Shown piece by piece: positions 28,369-38,077 of a stretch of 64,000 bases of DNA. The notes below the pieces were generated by a model, which had not been told where the DNA came from, made no database searches, and was given only the letters and a program-made list of their open reading frames with translations. How positions within the stretch are numbered: the stretch's first letter is position 1; every line of letters starts with the position of its first letter. The stretch is from an uncultured Opitutales bacterium. Lineage in GTDB: Bacteria > Verrucomicrobiota > Verrucomicrobiia > Opitutales > Coraliomargaritaceae. The translations under genes were made by a program, and so were the position numbers. The stretch covers positions 62,001 to 126,000 of the forward strand of contig CALKBZ010000005.1 in the NCBI GenBank assembly GCA_937775295.1, given 5' to 3'.

Positions 28369-29733
28369 ATGTCACAAGTTCGCGTTCGTTTCGCTCCTAG
28401 TCCTACAGGTTTTTTCCACATCGGCAGTGCCCGCACTGCGTTGTTTAACTGGCTCTATGCGCGCCACACTGACGGCGTCTTTGTGTTGCGTATCGAGGAC
28501 ACTGATAAGGAACGCAATACGGATGAGTCGCTGCAAGTCTTAATCGATGGGATGCGCTGGATGGGCATGGATTGGGACGAAGGCCCAGAAGTCGGTGGCG
28601 AATATGGCCCGTATTTTCAGAGCCAACGTCAGCCGATCTACGATGAATACCTGAAAAAGTTGAAGGATGCTGGGCGCACTTACGAGAAGGACGGCGCGAT
28701 TTGGTTCAAACTCGAAGGCGAGCGCTACACCGAGTATGACGATTTCAAAAAGAAAGAAATTGAGAAGGTCAAAGCCGCTCCAGTCGTGATCGATGACGCG
28801 GTGCGTGGGCGTGTCGAACGTGCCGAGGAGATGGACTTCGTAATCGTGCGTAAGGATGGCAATCCAGTGTTCCACTTCGTGAACGTAGTGGATGATATCG
28901 CAATGGGCATTACCCACGTGATTCGCGGCGAAGACCATTTGTCCAACACCAGTAAGCACGTCGAGCTGTTTAATGCCTTCGGCGTGAAGCCGCCAGTGTT
29001 TGCGCACATTCCACTAATTCTGAAAGAGTCGGGCCCTGGTAAAATGAGCAAGCGCGATAAGGGTGCGTTGATCGAAGAATACGAAACACGCGGCTTCTTG
29101 GCCAATGCGGTGCGTAACTACATATCGCTGCTCGGCTGGAACCCGAAGGATGAACGCGAGAAAATGGACATCGATGAGATCATCGAGTTGTTCGACTTTC
29201 CTGGAATCAACAAGGGTAACTCCCGCTTCGATGAGAAGAAGCTGTCTGCGCTCAACACTGAATATTTGCGTGAGATGAATGTTGAAACCTACGCGTTCTT
29301 GGCACGTCCAATCCTACACACTGCAGGTTTGATCGAAGAGGACGCGGATGAGGATTATATTCAGTCTGTGCTGTCACTTTGCCAAGGTAAGGCACGTTCA
29401 CTGGAAGAGTTGCCAGAGTTCTGCCGTTATTTCTTCTGCGATGAATTTGAGATGAATGAGAAGACTGGCGCTAAAATCGCCAAGAAAGCGGATCCGAAGG
29501 AGCTACTCGCTGAGATCGTGCCAGTCATCGAAGGTATTGAAGCATTCACCGCGGATGCCTTGCAAGCAGGGTTGGAAGCGCATGCCGAATCGAAGGACGC
29601 CAAGGTCTTCGCTTATTTCCCCGCGCTGCGCTACGCATTGAGCGGGCAGGGTGGTGGCCCAGATCTGTTGCCGATGCTGGTGGTGCTTGGTCAAGAGCGC
29701 GTGCTTGCACGTTTAAAGGCCTTCATTGCTTAA
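28369..29733 (+). CDS. gltX: Glutamyl-tRNA synthetase
   Basis: 454-residue class I synthetase charging tRNA-Glu. HIGH-type motif in [22 protein letters not shown] at the N-terminus and KMSKR motif in [15 protein letters not shown]. The Glu-specific zinc-like region is absent, as in many bacteria. It sits just upstream of glnS, so tRNA-Gln can be charged directly. Confidence 0.97.
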   Translation: MSQVRVRFAPSPTGFFHIGSARTALFNWLYARHTDGVFVLRIEDTDKERNTDESLQVLIDGMRWMGMDWDEGPEVGGEYGPYFQSQRQPIYDEYLKKLKDAGRTYEKDGAIWFKLEGERYTEYDDFKKKEIEKVKAAPVVIDDAVRGRVERAEEMDFVIVRKDGNPVFHFVNVVDDIAMGITHVIRGEDHLSNTSKHVELFNAFGVKPPVFAHIPLILKESGPGKMSKRDKGALIEEYETRGFLANAVRNYISLLGWNPKDEREKMDIDEIIELFDFPGINKGNSRFDEKKLSALNTEYLREMNVETYAFLARPILHTAGLIEEDADEDYIQSVLSLCQGKARSLEELPEFCRYFFCDEFEMNEKTGAKIAKKADPKELLAEIVPVIEGIEAFTADALQAGLEAHAESKDAKVFAYFPALRYALSGQGGGPDLLPMLVVLGQERVLARLKAFIA

Positions 29734-29795
29734 ATTTTTAATTGCGGACGCTTTTGGTCTGGCAGATTTTTCACGATTCATCTTCTTCAACGCTT

Positions 29796-31466
29796 ATGTC
29801 AGACGCTAAAGATACGCCGACCGATTTTATCCGCCAAATGGTGGCTGCCGATGTGGCAGCAGGTAAACATGATGGACGTGTGCAAACACGCTTCCCGCCT
29901 GAGCCGAATGGTTATTTGCAGATTGGCCACGCCAAAGCGCTGTGCCTGAATTTCAGCATCGCAGAAGAGTTCGGTGGGCAGTGCAACCTGCGCTTCGACG
30001 ATACCAATCCTGAGAAGGAAAGCGACGAGTTCGTCCAAGCCATTCAGGAAGACATCGCATGGTTGGGCTTTAAATGGGCGAAGATCTGTTTCGCGAGTGA
30101 TTATTTCGAGCAACTGTTTGATTGGGCGATCAAGCTGATCGAGCAGGGCCACGCGTATGTCGAGGAGCTTTCCTTCGAAGAGATGCGTGACTATCGTGGT
30201 TCGATTAACCAGCCGGGCCGTCCGAGCCCTTTTCGTGAGCGTCCGATTGCTGAGAGTGTGGATCTATTTAACCGCATGCGTGCGGGTGAGTTTGCCGATG
30301 GCGAGAAGGTGCTACGCGCCAAGATCGACATGACGCATCCGAACATGAACATGCGCGACCCAGTGATGTATCGGATCAAGCGCATGCATCACCACCGTGT
30401 GGGTGACCAATGGTGCATCTATCCAAACTACGATTTTACCCACGGCCAAAGTGATTCGCTTGAAAAGGTCACGCACTCACTGTGCTCGCTTGAGTTCCAA
30501 GATCACCGTCCGCTCTACGATTGGTTCATTGAGAAGCTCGACATTTTCCCGTCTAAGCAGACTGAGTTTTCGCGTTTGAACATGACCTATACGGTCGTGA
30601 GTAAGCGTAAGCTGCGCGAATTGGTGGAAGGTAATTTCGTTGATGGTTGGGACGATCCACGTATGCCGACACTTTCAGGGATGCGCCGCCGTGGTTACCC
30701 TGCGGCTGCCATCCGTAAGTTCTGCGAGACTGTGGGTATCACTAAGGTGAATTCGGTCAGTGATGTGGCGCTGCTGGAACATGCGGTGCGCTCAGAGCTG
30801 AACAGCACCTCGATCCGTCGTATGGCGGTATTCAATCCGCTCGAAATTAAGATTACTAACTGGCCAGAAGGTAAAGTGGTTGAAGTCGATGGGGTGAATA
30901 ATCCTGAAGATGAATCTGCTGGCATACGTAAGATTCCATTCTCCGGGCGTCTGTTCATCGAGCAGGACGACTTTAAGGAAGAGGCGAATCGCAAATTTTT
31001 CCGTCTTAAGAAGGGTGGCGAAGTGCGTCTGCGTAATGGTTACATCATCAAGTGCGACGACGTCGAGAAGGACGCCGATGGCACGATCACGAAGGTGCTT
31101 TGCTCAGTCGATCACGACACGTTGAACAAGAATCCTGAAGACCGCAAGGTGAAGGGTGTCATTCATTGGGTGAGTGCCGATCACGCGGTGGCAACACCGA
31201 TTCGTTTGTTCGACCGTTTGTTCACCGAGGAGCATCCTGAAGCTGACAAGGAGATTGCATTCACGAAGTATGTGAACCCAGAATCATCAACAGAAGTCAC
31301 TGCGCTCTGTGAACCGAGCTTGATGGAGATGACTGCGGGCGAGCAATGCCAGTTCGAGCGCATCGGCTATTTCTGCGTTGATAACAAAGACTCGAAACCT
31401 GGAGCACCTGTGTTTAATCGCACTGTGGGTCTGCGCGATTCGTGGGCGAAGGCGGCTAAGAAGTAG
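29796..31466 (+). CDS. glnS: Glutaminyl-tRNA synthetase
   Basis: 556-residue class I synthetase. HIGH motif in TRFPPEPNGYLQIGHAKALCLNF, then LRFDDTNPEKE; KMSKS-equivalent VVSKRKLRELVE; C-terminal anticodon-binding beta barrels (GVIHWVSADHAV). The ATG at 29796 (MSDAKDTP) is chosen over an upstream in-frame start at 29742. It lies 62 bp after gltX, probably in one transcript, and ends at a strong terminator. Confidence 0.97.
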   Translation: MSDAKDTPTDFIRQMVAADVAAGKHDGRVQTRFPPEPNGYLQIGHAKALCLNFSIAEEFGGQCNLRFDDTNPEKESDEFVQAIQEDIAWLGFKWAKICFASDYFEQLFDWAIKLIEQGHAYVEELSFEEMRDYRGSINQPGRPSPFRERPIAESVDLFNRMRAGEFADGEKVLRAKIDMTHPNMNMRDPVMYRIKRMHHHRVGDQWCIYPNYDFTHGQSDSLEKVTHSLCSLEFQDHRPLYDWFIEKLDIFPSKQTEFSRLNMTYTVVSKRKLRELVEGNFVDGWDDPRMPTLSGMRRRGYPAAAIRKFCETVGITKVNSVSDVALLEHAVRSELNSTSIRRMAVFNPLEIKITNWPEGKVVEVDGVNNPEDESAGIRKIPFSGRLFIEQDDFKEEANRKFFRLKKGGEVRLRNGYIIKCDDVEKDADGTITKVLCSVDHDTLNKNPEDRKVKGVIHWVSADHAVATPIRLFDRLFTEEHPEADKEIAFTKYVNPESSTEVTALCEPSLMEMTAGEQCQFERIGYFCVDNKDSKPGAPVFNRTVGLRDSWAKAAKK

Positions 31467-31501
31467 CCGCGGTTTTTTAGCCACAGATTGTTACATTTAT
31501 A

Positions 31502-31533
31502 CAGCCGCCTCTTAATGAGGCGGCTTTTTTGTT
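31502..31533 (+). terminator. Intrinsic terminator of gltX-glnS
   Basis: AGCCGCCTC-TTAAT-GAGGCGGCT, a perfect 9-bp stem with a 5-nt loop, followed by TTTTTTG. About 35 nt after the glnS stop. Confidence 0.93.
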
Positions 31534-31563
31534 TGTGCAGGTTAAAATGGTAAGATCGTAGGC

Positions 31564-31638
31564 GGCTTCCTCTAGGTGCTCGCCCAGTCGTGCAATCTGG
31601 ATGACCAACTCCATACGGGTGGCCACCTAAAGGAAGAC
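31564..31638. repeat. Imperfect inverted repeat between glnS and the phosphatase gene
   Basis: GGCTTCCTCTAGGTG at 31564-31578 is mirrored by CCACCTAAAGGAAGAC at 31623-31638 (about 13 of 15 positions pair). It lies in a convergent spacer and may be a decayed terminator or repeat remnant. Confidence 0.4.
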
Positions 31639-31681
31639 ACCTACTTTAGAACCTTTGTAGCTGAAAAGCTCGAGCCCTACG

Positions 31682-32689
31682 CTAATCGATAATCAACTCA
31701 ATCTGCTGCGTATTTACTACCTGATTTGAACCGTCGCGAATGCTCGCGGTAATCGTCACTGGTTGGCTGTCCCAGTTGATTTCTAAAGTGCCAAAGCCGA
31801 ATTCCTTGAAGACCTCGCCGACGCGATGCTTATTCGGCTCACCTTTGAAGCTCTCCCATGAGTGCGTGAGTCCGCTGGAGGTGATGTCCACGAGTGGATA
31901 GGGGGCATCCTCTTCTTGAAGGACGGATATTTCGTGGATGTGGCGATCGCCGCTGATGCAGATAACGCCAGGGATGGCCTCCTCGCGGATGAATTTGAGT
32001 AGCCATGAACGGTCGGTCGGGAAGTTCGCCCATTTCTCGTGGCGATGTTCTTCGGAGATGATTTGGGTGCCACTGACGAGAATATGAATCTGCGCGGTGC
32101 TCTGGCTGAGTGTGTTGGCGAGCCATTCTCTTTGAGCGTCGCCGAGTAGTTGCGGGTTTTCGTCCTTACGGTGGTTGTCGGAGAAGTAGCGATTGTCCAA
32201 CAGGATGACTTTGACGCGCTGCCCCTCTGGGCCGAAGTCGTAGGCCCCGTAGATGCCTTCGCGTTGACGGCGCGGGTCGTTGGCTGGCACATCCATAAAG
32301 TCGAGTGCGAGGCCTTGAGTGACTGTTTTGAGCGGATAGGTGCCATACGCATCGTTCCAGCCGTAGTCATGATCGTCCCACGTGCCAACGATCGGGAACT
32401 GCTTGCGAAACGCGGCGTAGTTGGGCTGGTCGAGTTGCTTCTGGTATTTCGCTGTGATCACGTCGGCATCGTTTGAGTCGCCGTAAATATTATCGCCGCC
32501 CCAGATCCAAAGGTCTGGCTGGTTTTCGGCGATGACAGGCCACATCGGTTGTGGCAGGGATTCTCGATTGCATGAGCCGAAGGCGATGACTTTCAGCGGC
32601 GTCTCAAAATCTGTGGGGTGAAATGCGAGGCTGAGATGGCTGAAGGTAAGGGCACAAGTTAGCAACACGATGGGTCGAATGATATGCAT
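31682..32689 (-). CDS. PhoD-like alkaline phosphatase / metallophosphatase, exported
   Basis: 335 residues with an N-terminal signal peptide (LLTCALTFSHLSLAF). Metal and active-site motifs: FGSCNRES, WIWGGDNIYGDS, GTWDDHDYGWND, and ISGDRHIHE. This is the PhoD/phospholipase D-like phosphodiesterase family. It probably hydrolyses phosphoesters in the periplasm. It lacks an obvious twin-arginine motif, although classical PhoD is Tat-exported. Stands alone, convergent with glnS. Confidence 0.88.
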   Translation of the reverse strand: MHIIRPIVLLTCALTFSHLSLAFHPTDFETPLKVIAFGSCNRESLPQPMWPVIAENQPDLWIWGGDNIYGDSNDADVITAKYQKQLDQPNYAAFRKQFPIVGTWDDHDYGWNDAYGTYPLKTVTQGLALDFMDVPANDPRRQREGIYGAYDFGPEGQRVKVILLDNRYFSDNHRKDENPQLLGDAQREWLANTLSQSTAQIHILVSGTQIISEEHRHEKWANFPTDRSWLLKFIREEAIPGVICISGDRHIHEISVLQEEDAPYPLVDITSSGLTHSWESFKGEPNKHRVGEVFKEFGFGTLEINWDSQPVTITASIRDGSNQVVNTQQIELIID

Positions 32690-32775
32690 GGTTTGTTAAT
32701 CCGTGAGCAGAGACTGGGTGCAAGTCGAGAAGGGAGATTGACAAGGGCAGGGCAGTTGCCGTCAATCGGCGGTTG

Positions 32776-33834
32776 ATGAGCGAAGAAAAGCCAGTGATCC
32801 TTACATGTGCCCAACCGACCGGAGTCCTGACTCTCGGTAACTATTTAGGCGCCGTTAAAAATTGGGCGACCTTGCTCGACGACAACACCTGTTATTTCGG
32901 TGTGGTGGATATGCACGCGATTACGGTTAAGTATACGCCTGCTGAGTTGCGTAAGAATACCTTGTCCTGCGTGGCGCAGTATATTGCTTGTGGCCTCGAT
33001 CCGGAGCGTTCGAATATTTTCATTCAGTCGCATATTATTGGCCATACCGAGTTGGCTTGGTTATTGAGCTGTATTACACCGATTGGTGACTTGCAGCGCA
33101 TGACTCAGTTTAAAGAAAAGGCCGCGAAGCTCGGCTTTAAAGTGTCAGAGGGGGAGACCTCGATTGCGAACCAAGGAGCGCGCCAAGGTGCGTCACTGAA
33201 TGCAGGTTTGTTAATGTATCCGGTGCTCATGGCGGCCGACATTTTACTTTATAATGCCGATTCAGTGCCCGTCGGTAACGACCAGAAGCAACATTTGGAG
33301 CTTTGCCGCGATTTAGCGCAGCGCTTTAATCACAGCTATTCGGACACGTTTACGATTCCGGAGCCTTTTATTCCGAAGACGGGCGCACGCATCATGTCGC
33401 TGCAAGATCCTGAACGGAAGATGTCGAAAAGTGATGATAATCAAAATGCGACCCTCTACATTTTGGATAAGCCAGCGGTGCTACGTAAGAAGATCATGAG
33501 TTCGGTGACGGACTCGGGCAACGAAATCGTAGCCCGCGACGATAAGCCGGGAGTGACGAATCTGCTGCAAATCCATAGCGCGATTAGCGGTCGTTCGACT
33601 GCAGATCTCGAAGCTCACTTTGTGGGTAAGGGCTATGGCGACTTGAAGCAGGAAGTGGCCGATGTGGTGGTTGCTGCGTTGGAACCCGTGCAGGCGCGCT
33701 ATGAGGAACTGATTGAGGATAAAAGCTATTTGGAGTCGGTGTTGAAGGCAGGAGCGGGCGAGGCGCAGAAGCGCGCTTACAAAACACTGGGTAAAGTCTA
33801 CCGTAAGGCAGGCTTCGTCGAGCGTCCGCGCTAA
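32776..33834 (+). CDS. trpS: Tryptophanyl-tRNA synthetase
   Basis: 352-residue class Ic synthetase. HIGH-type motif is TCAQPTGVLTLGNYLGA and KMSKS motif is DPERKMSKSDDNQN; GNDQKQHLELCRDLAQRFN is the tryptophan/ATP site region. ATG at 32776; a TTG directly before it is not needed. Followed 73 bp downstream by the membrane/coiled-coil protein gene. Confidence 0.97.
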   Translation: MSEEKPVILTCAQPTGVLTLGNYLGAVKNWATLLDDNTCYFGVVDMHAITVKYTPAELRKNTLSCVAQYIACGLDPERSNIFIQSHIIGHTELAWLLSCITPIGDLQRMTQFKEKAAKLGFKVSEGETSIANQGARQGASLNAGLLMYPVLMAADILLYNADSVPVGNDQKQHLELCRDLAQRFNHSYSDTFTIPEPFIPKTGARIMSLQDPERKMSKSDDNQNATLYILDKPAVLRKKIMSSVTDSGNEIVARDDKPGVTNLLQIHSAISGRSTADLEAHFVGKGYGDLKQEVADVVVAALEPVQARYEELIEDKSYLESVLKAGAGEAQKRAYKTLGKVYRKAGFVERPR

Positions 33835-33907
33835 GTTGTGAAATAGAGGGTTGATCGTGGCGCTAGAGTCGCTTTGATCTAAATCTAAATTACTGACGCT
33901 GCCACGC

Positions 33908-35467
33908 ATGGAACCGGACGACGAAGCCCCACTCACTCTTTCAAAATGGCCCTTTTACTTGGGGGACGCGCTATTGGTTGTTACCGCGCTGGCGATCGCG
34001 ATCTTAGGCAATGGGCAACTGACCAATATGCAGGTTGTTTTTTGTGTCATTGCGGTGGCCTTTGGCGCGGTGATTTTTGGGCTTCCCTATGTGGTCGAGT
34101 ATTCGATGCGAGTGCGCGAAGAGCGCGACGAGCGATTATCGGAGCTTCGCTTGCTTAAGGGGTATTTACAGAAGGCCGAGGCCGCATTGCTGCAATCCGA
34201 TGAACGGCTCAATGAATTGGAGTCCGGCTCCGGTTCGGTGGATCAGCGCTGTGAACTCTTGGCGTCTGCGGTCGACCAAAAGTTGAATCATGCGTCGCAG
34301 GTTTTGGCTACATTGTCTCAACAAGTTGCAGCAATTGAAGTCTGTAACACGGATCAAGTTGCAGCATTTGCTGCGCTCAAAGTTCAGTTAGATGTATTCA
34401 ATGCTACGCCGAAGGAGTCCGCATCTGCCGAGGCGGTGACGGCCTTTCCGGCCGCCTTAGCGACTTTGGAGGCTCGCTTGACTGCGGCAGTTGCGCCTTT
34501 GGGTTCGATTGAATCGCGGGTGCTCGCTTTAGAAGGAAGTGCTCAGGCTGCGGTCGAAGCCGCTAGCTCAGCAACTGCTGCTGCAGAAGTTGAAACGTCG
34601 ACATCCGCACGTGCGCCGAGATCACGGCGCAGCAAAGCGGATGCGGGACTATTGCAACGTGCGATTCCGGAGAAGCAGAATTCAGCTTCGTCGGCTGTGA
34701 GCCGCATTATCGACTCGAAGAGTAAATTAGCAAAGCCAGAGCCCGAGGTGACTGAAAGCACTGTGATGCCGGAGGAACCGGTGTCCGAGCAAGCCCTGCC
34801 AAAGGCCTCAGTAACTGAAGTCATTGAGGCCCAAGAGTTGGTGGTTGAGCTCGACCCTAATGAGGTATCGGAGGCCGCCGCGAGGTTGCCTGAAGAGAGC
34901 GAAGTCCAAATCAGAGCGGATTTGATTGAAGATGACGATTTGATTGAAGAACGGCGAGTTGCAGGAGGTCTGCAGAGTCGGAGGCGAGGCATTACCGAGG
35001 CAGAACGAGTCGAAGCCGCGGATGATTTAATCGTTGAGGTTGTCAACGGCGCGGCGGCGGAACCTGAGTTTGAAGAGCTTGCTCCGGAGTTGGAGGCCAC
35101 TGAAGTAGCCATGCGGGCGTCTGCAGGGCTCGCAACTGAGGCAGATACGCCAGTTGATTTATTTGGCGAAGGCCAGCCGGTAGCCATTCGTCGGGCACGT
35201 ACGAAGGCAAATGACGCTGTTTTTACCGCGAGCATTTTGATTGGTATTGGCAACAAGCCCTTTCTGCGTGGCAGTGCGGGTGGCCTGGACTGGCAGACTG
35301 GTATACCGATGGAATTTGAGGAGATTGGTAAGTGGCGCTGGGTGGCTCCGGCGGATTTGGATGGCCCGGTTGAAGTTCAGATCTATCGCAATGATGAAGA
35401 TCCGGATCGTAAGGGGCGTCATACTGTGGAGCCTGGGCAGAAGCTGGAAGTGACCCCTGTTTTTTAA
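33908..35467 (+). CDS. Membrane-anchored coiled-coil protein with C-terminal CBM48-like domain
   Basis: 519 residues; I do not recognise a named family. Two transmembrane helices lie at residues about 15-33 and 40-58. A coiled-coil segment follows (VREERDERLSELRLLKGYLQKAEAAL onward, to about residue 215), then a long acidic, Ala/Glu-rich low-complexity linker (about 215-420). The last about 80 residues look like a folded beta-sandwich resembling glycogen-binding/isoamylase N-terminal (CBM48-like) domains: ILIGIGNKPFLRGSAGGLDW, then MEFEEIGKWRWVAP. The architecture suggests a scaffold tying the membrane to a cytoplasmic ligand. Probably co-transcribed with trpS. Confidence 0.75.
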   Translation: MEPDDEAPLTLSKWPFYLGDALLVVTALAIAILGNGQLTNMQVVFCVIAVAFGAVIFGLPYVVEYSMRVREERDERLSELRLLKGYLQKAEAALLQSDERLNELESGSGSVDQRCELLASAVDQKLNHASQVLATLSQQVAAIEVCNTDQVAAFAALKVQLDVFNATPKESASAEAVTAFPAALATLEARLTAAVAPLGSIESRVLALEGSAQAAVEAASSATAAAEVETSTSARAPRSRRSKADAGLLQRAIPEKQNSASSAVSRIIDSKSKLAKPEPEVTESTVMPEEPVSEQALPKASVTEVIEAQELVVELDPNEVSEAAARLPEESEVQIRADLIEDDDLIEERRVAGGLQSRRRGITEAERVEAADDLIVEVVNGAAAEPEFEELAPELEATEVAMRASAGLATEADTPVDLFGEGQPVAIRRARTKANDAVFTASILIGIGNKPFLRGSAGGLDWQTGIPMEFEEIGKWRWVAPADLDGPVEVQIYRNDEDPDRKGRHTVEPGQKLEVTPVF

Positions 35468-35539
35468 TTTAGGATCGGCTGCTCGGACGCTAGCATGACA
35501 GACGAAGAACCCCTCGAGGTCATTACGAATGAATCGACA

Positions 35540-35571
35540 CAAAAAAGCCCCGTTCAAAAACGAGGCTTTAA
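35540..35571 (-). terminator. Terminator downstream of tRNA-Leu
   Basis: Hairpin AAAGCCCCG / CGAGGCTTT (one mismatch) around TTCAAAAA, with a T-run on the minus strand immediately beyond it. It lies 3' of the tRNA on the tRNA's strand; it could also serve the rightward gene upstream. Confidence 0.7.
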
Positions 35572-35575
35572 AGAA

Positions 35576-35657
<82 letters not shown>

Positions 35658-36105
35658 TCATTCAAAGAATGCGCTTTTATGGAGGTGATTTATCGAAATG
35701 CAAGCTCTGGATTGGGAATTTAATCAATAGCATAGCTATTGGATCATGATTAACTAATTATATCTTGTGATTAATTGGTGATAAGTATGCTATGGATATA
35801 CTATTTATTGAAGACGGACGTGAGCTACTTGAGATCGGCGTCGTTCAGTTGGAGCAGCACATACTGTCTATCCTGCCTCTAATCTTGTGGATGCTCATGC
35901 GATGATGGAAAAACCCTGCGATGTGGGTGCAATTGCTTGAGGCTCCGTCGGAGGAGCTAGGCAAGCCAGAGGCACCGAAGCGGAAGAAGTGCTCCGCTTG
36001 CTCTAGAAGTATACGACCTTATGATCGCGGCTTTTCGGGTCTTTTTTTACTGTCAGATCGTCAGTGCTTGTGGTCGCGCATGTTTTTGAGTCTGCTGAGT
36101 GAATT
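35658..36105. other. 448-bp spacer with no supported gene
   Basis: AT-rich on the left, then GC-rich on the right. A palindrome GGCTCC-GTC-GGAGC-type lies near 35940. The largest open frames are short and unlike proteins. It should contain the tRNA-Leu promoter (minus strand) and the promoter of the XRE-MBL gene. Confidence 0.5.
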
Positions 36106-36942
36106 ATGAGAATACGCATTGAAGACAATTTTGAAGACGTACTGATGAAAGCTGCCACTGGGCTGGGCTTGGGCAAGCAGGCACTTGCACAGAAGGCTGG
36201 CCTATCTGTGGCAGCTGTTGCGGCATTGCTGGACGCTGAATTAGATGAGGCCAGCTTACGTGCGGTCGCCCCAGTACTTGCTTTGGATGCGGACGCACTC
36301 GCTTCGATGGCAAATTGCGCGTGGCAACCTGAGCCAATTGAACTAGAAGGGCTACGTTGCTATAACACACCCTTTCCTCTGAATGGCTACCCAGAGATGA
36401 CGGTGAATAGTTATCTGGTGTGGAGTCCGCTAACAAAGGTGGCGGTGGCGTTTGATACGGGGGCAAATGTGGAGTCATTACTGGCCGATGTGGAAGCCCT
36501 AGGCTTAGATTTGCAGGCCCTAGTGGTCACACATGTGCATCGCGATCATATTGCCGCGTATGATGAGTTGTTGAGCCATATTGAAGGTGGCATTGCGTTT
36601 GCTCCTAAGCTCGAGCCATACGGTGAAGCGGACTTGCTTGAGCATGGTGATTGGATCGAGTTTGACGGATTCGAGGTACAAGCACGGCAGACTAATGGCC
36701 ATTCTGCGGGTGGCATGACTTATGTGATCGAAGGCCTTGGTGCGCCGATCGCGATCGTTGGAGACTCAATTTTTTGCCTGTCTCAAGGGGGTGCTCCCGA
36801 GCACTACGCTCAATCGCTGGAGAACAATCGCGAGCAGATTCTGTCGCTCCCAGAGGCTACGATCCTATGCCCTGGCCATGGGCCTATGACCACTGTTGCT
36901 GGTGAACAGGCGCATAATCCGTTTTTTCCTGAGTTTAAATAG
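36106..36942 (+). CDS. XRE-like HTH / metallo-beta-lactamase-fold hydrolase fusion
   Basis: 278 residues. Residues about 10-65 resemble a helix-turn-helix domain (LGKQALAQKAGLSVAAVAALL). From about 75 a metallo-beta-lactamase hydrolase domain follows: TVNSYLVW, THVHRDHIAAYDE (HxHxDH), the third His in NGHSAGGMTY, metal-bridging Asp in VGDSIF and the C-terminal ILCPGHGP. All zinc ligands are present, so the enzyme should be active. Similar to glyoxalase II-like hydrolases; substrate unknown. The N-terminal part may bind DNA or just be a small helical domain. No signal peptide. Confidence 0.82.
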   Translation: MRIRIEDNFEDVLMKAATGLGLGKQALAQKAGLSVAAVAALLDAELDEASLRAVAPVLALDADALASMANCAWQPEPIELEGLRCYNTPFPLNGYPEMTVNSYLVWSPLTKVAVAFDTGANVESLLADVEALGLDLQALVVTHVHRDHIAAYDELLSHIEGGIAFAPKLEPYGEADLLEHGDWIEFDGFEVQARQTNGHSAGGMTYVIEGLGAPIAIVGDSIFCLSQGGAPEHYAQSLENNREQILSLPEATILCPGHGPMTTVAGEQAHNPFFPEFK

Positions 36943-37164
36943 GGCTGCCTCAAAAAAGCTAATGAGGGTTATTTTAATAAGTTTTCTAGAGCCATATTTT
37001 TCAGAAAGCCCAGAATCACCGCAGCATTGGCTTGAACGCACACCAATCACCGGTTAATCTATTAATGACTTTACTTAAATAGGTAATGTGGCACTCGTAT
37101 AATTTCGTTTGCAATAAGATTTATTTTCGTTTTTATGTCATAATTATTTCATCTGGACTAAATT

Positions 37165-37848
37165 ATGAATGACTCAAATCAACCTGCCGAGATCGACCAC
37201 TCTTATAGTATTCTGGTGATTGAAGATCATCCGCTCATGCGTGAGGCGATCTCCAAATGGATCGATAGTGATCCAGTTTTGAAGGTGTGCGGGCAAGCGG
37301 AAAACTCGGCGGCGGGCATGAAGGCGGTGGTTGAGCTCAAGCCCGATCTAGTGCTGTCTGATATAAGTATGGAAGGACGCAGCGGCCTCGAATTACTCAA
37401 AGACTTAAAGGCGATCAATCCAGATCTTCCAGTGGTAATGCATTCAATGCACAATGAGTCGGTCTATGCCATGCGCGCGATGCGTGCTGGCGCGCGCGGA
37501 TATGTGATGAAAAACGCCGGTGGTGCTGAGGTCGTCAATGCGATCAAAGAAGTTTTGGCGGGTGGATCTGCTTTCAGTCGTGTGGTGAGCAATCAAGTGC
37601 TGGATGAGCTTGCCGGAAGGGCACGTGGTCATCAGTCTCCAATTGCTATACTTACTGACCGCGAGTTCGAGATCCTAGAATTATATGGACATGGTAAGAC
37701 GTCTGGTGAGATCGCCCAGCAACTGAATGTCAGCCCCAAGACAGTCGGTGCGCATCGCTACAACATCTGCTGTAAGCTCGAGCTCCATTCGACTTCCGAA
37801 CTGATCTGCTACGCGGCTAAATCTGTTAGTCAAGGCGGCGATATTTGA
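37165..37848 (+). CDS. NarL/FixJ-type response regulator
   Basis: 227 residues. The receiver domain has acidic pocket VIEDHPLM, phospho-acceptor Asp in LVLSDISMEGRSG, Ser/Thr switch in VMHSMH and the Lys in YVMKNAG. The C-terminal LuxR-type HTH: LTDREFEILELYGHGKTSGEIAQQLNVSPKTVGAHRYNI. No histidine kinase is adjacent, so it is an orphan here. Two unknown small genes lie 230 bp downstream on the same strand. Confidence 0.95.
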   Translation: MNDSNQPAEIDHSYSILVIEDHPLMREAISKWIDSDPVLKVCGQAENSAAGMKAVVELKPDLVLSDISMEGRSGLELLKDLKAINPDLPVVMHSMHNESVYAMRAMRAGARGYVMKNAGGAEVVNAIKEVLAGGSAFSRVVSNQVLDELAGRARGHQSPIAILTDREFEILELYGHGKTSGEIAQQLNVSPKTVGAHRYNICCKLELHSTSELICYAAKSVSQGGDI

Positions 37849-38077
37849 ACCTCTTAGCAGTTCTTTTCGAGGCTGGAACGCGCCCGATAATATTCCATTT
37901 CTTAGCTTGTCGAGTTTTAGGGCCGTGCAGATGTGATGTATTTCTGAGAATGGTTTTTTGTATTTAGTCGTGTTTAAGTGATTTGCCTAGGTGGGTAGTT
38001 TAAGTGACATGTTACGAAAGGGTATTAGCCTAATTGTAATTCGTTAGATATTTGTGTATTATCCGCGCTCCAAAAAA

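Noticed and set aside
34543-35256. 237-codon minus-strand frame over the coiled-coil gene
   Set aside because: Ser/Ala-rich mirror of the Ala/Glu-rich linker; no domain.
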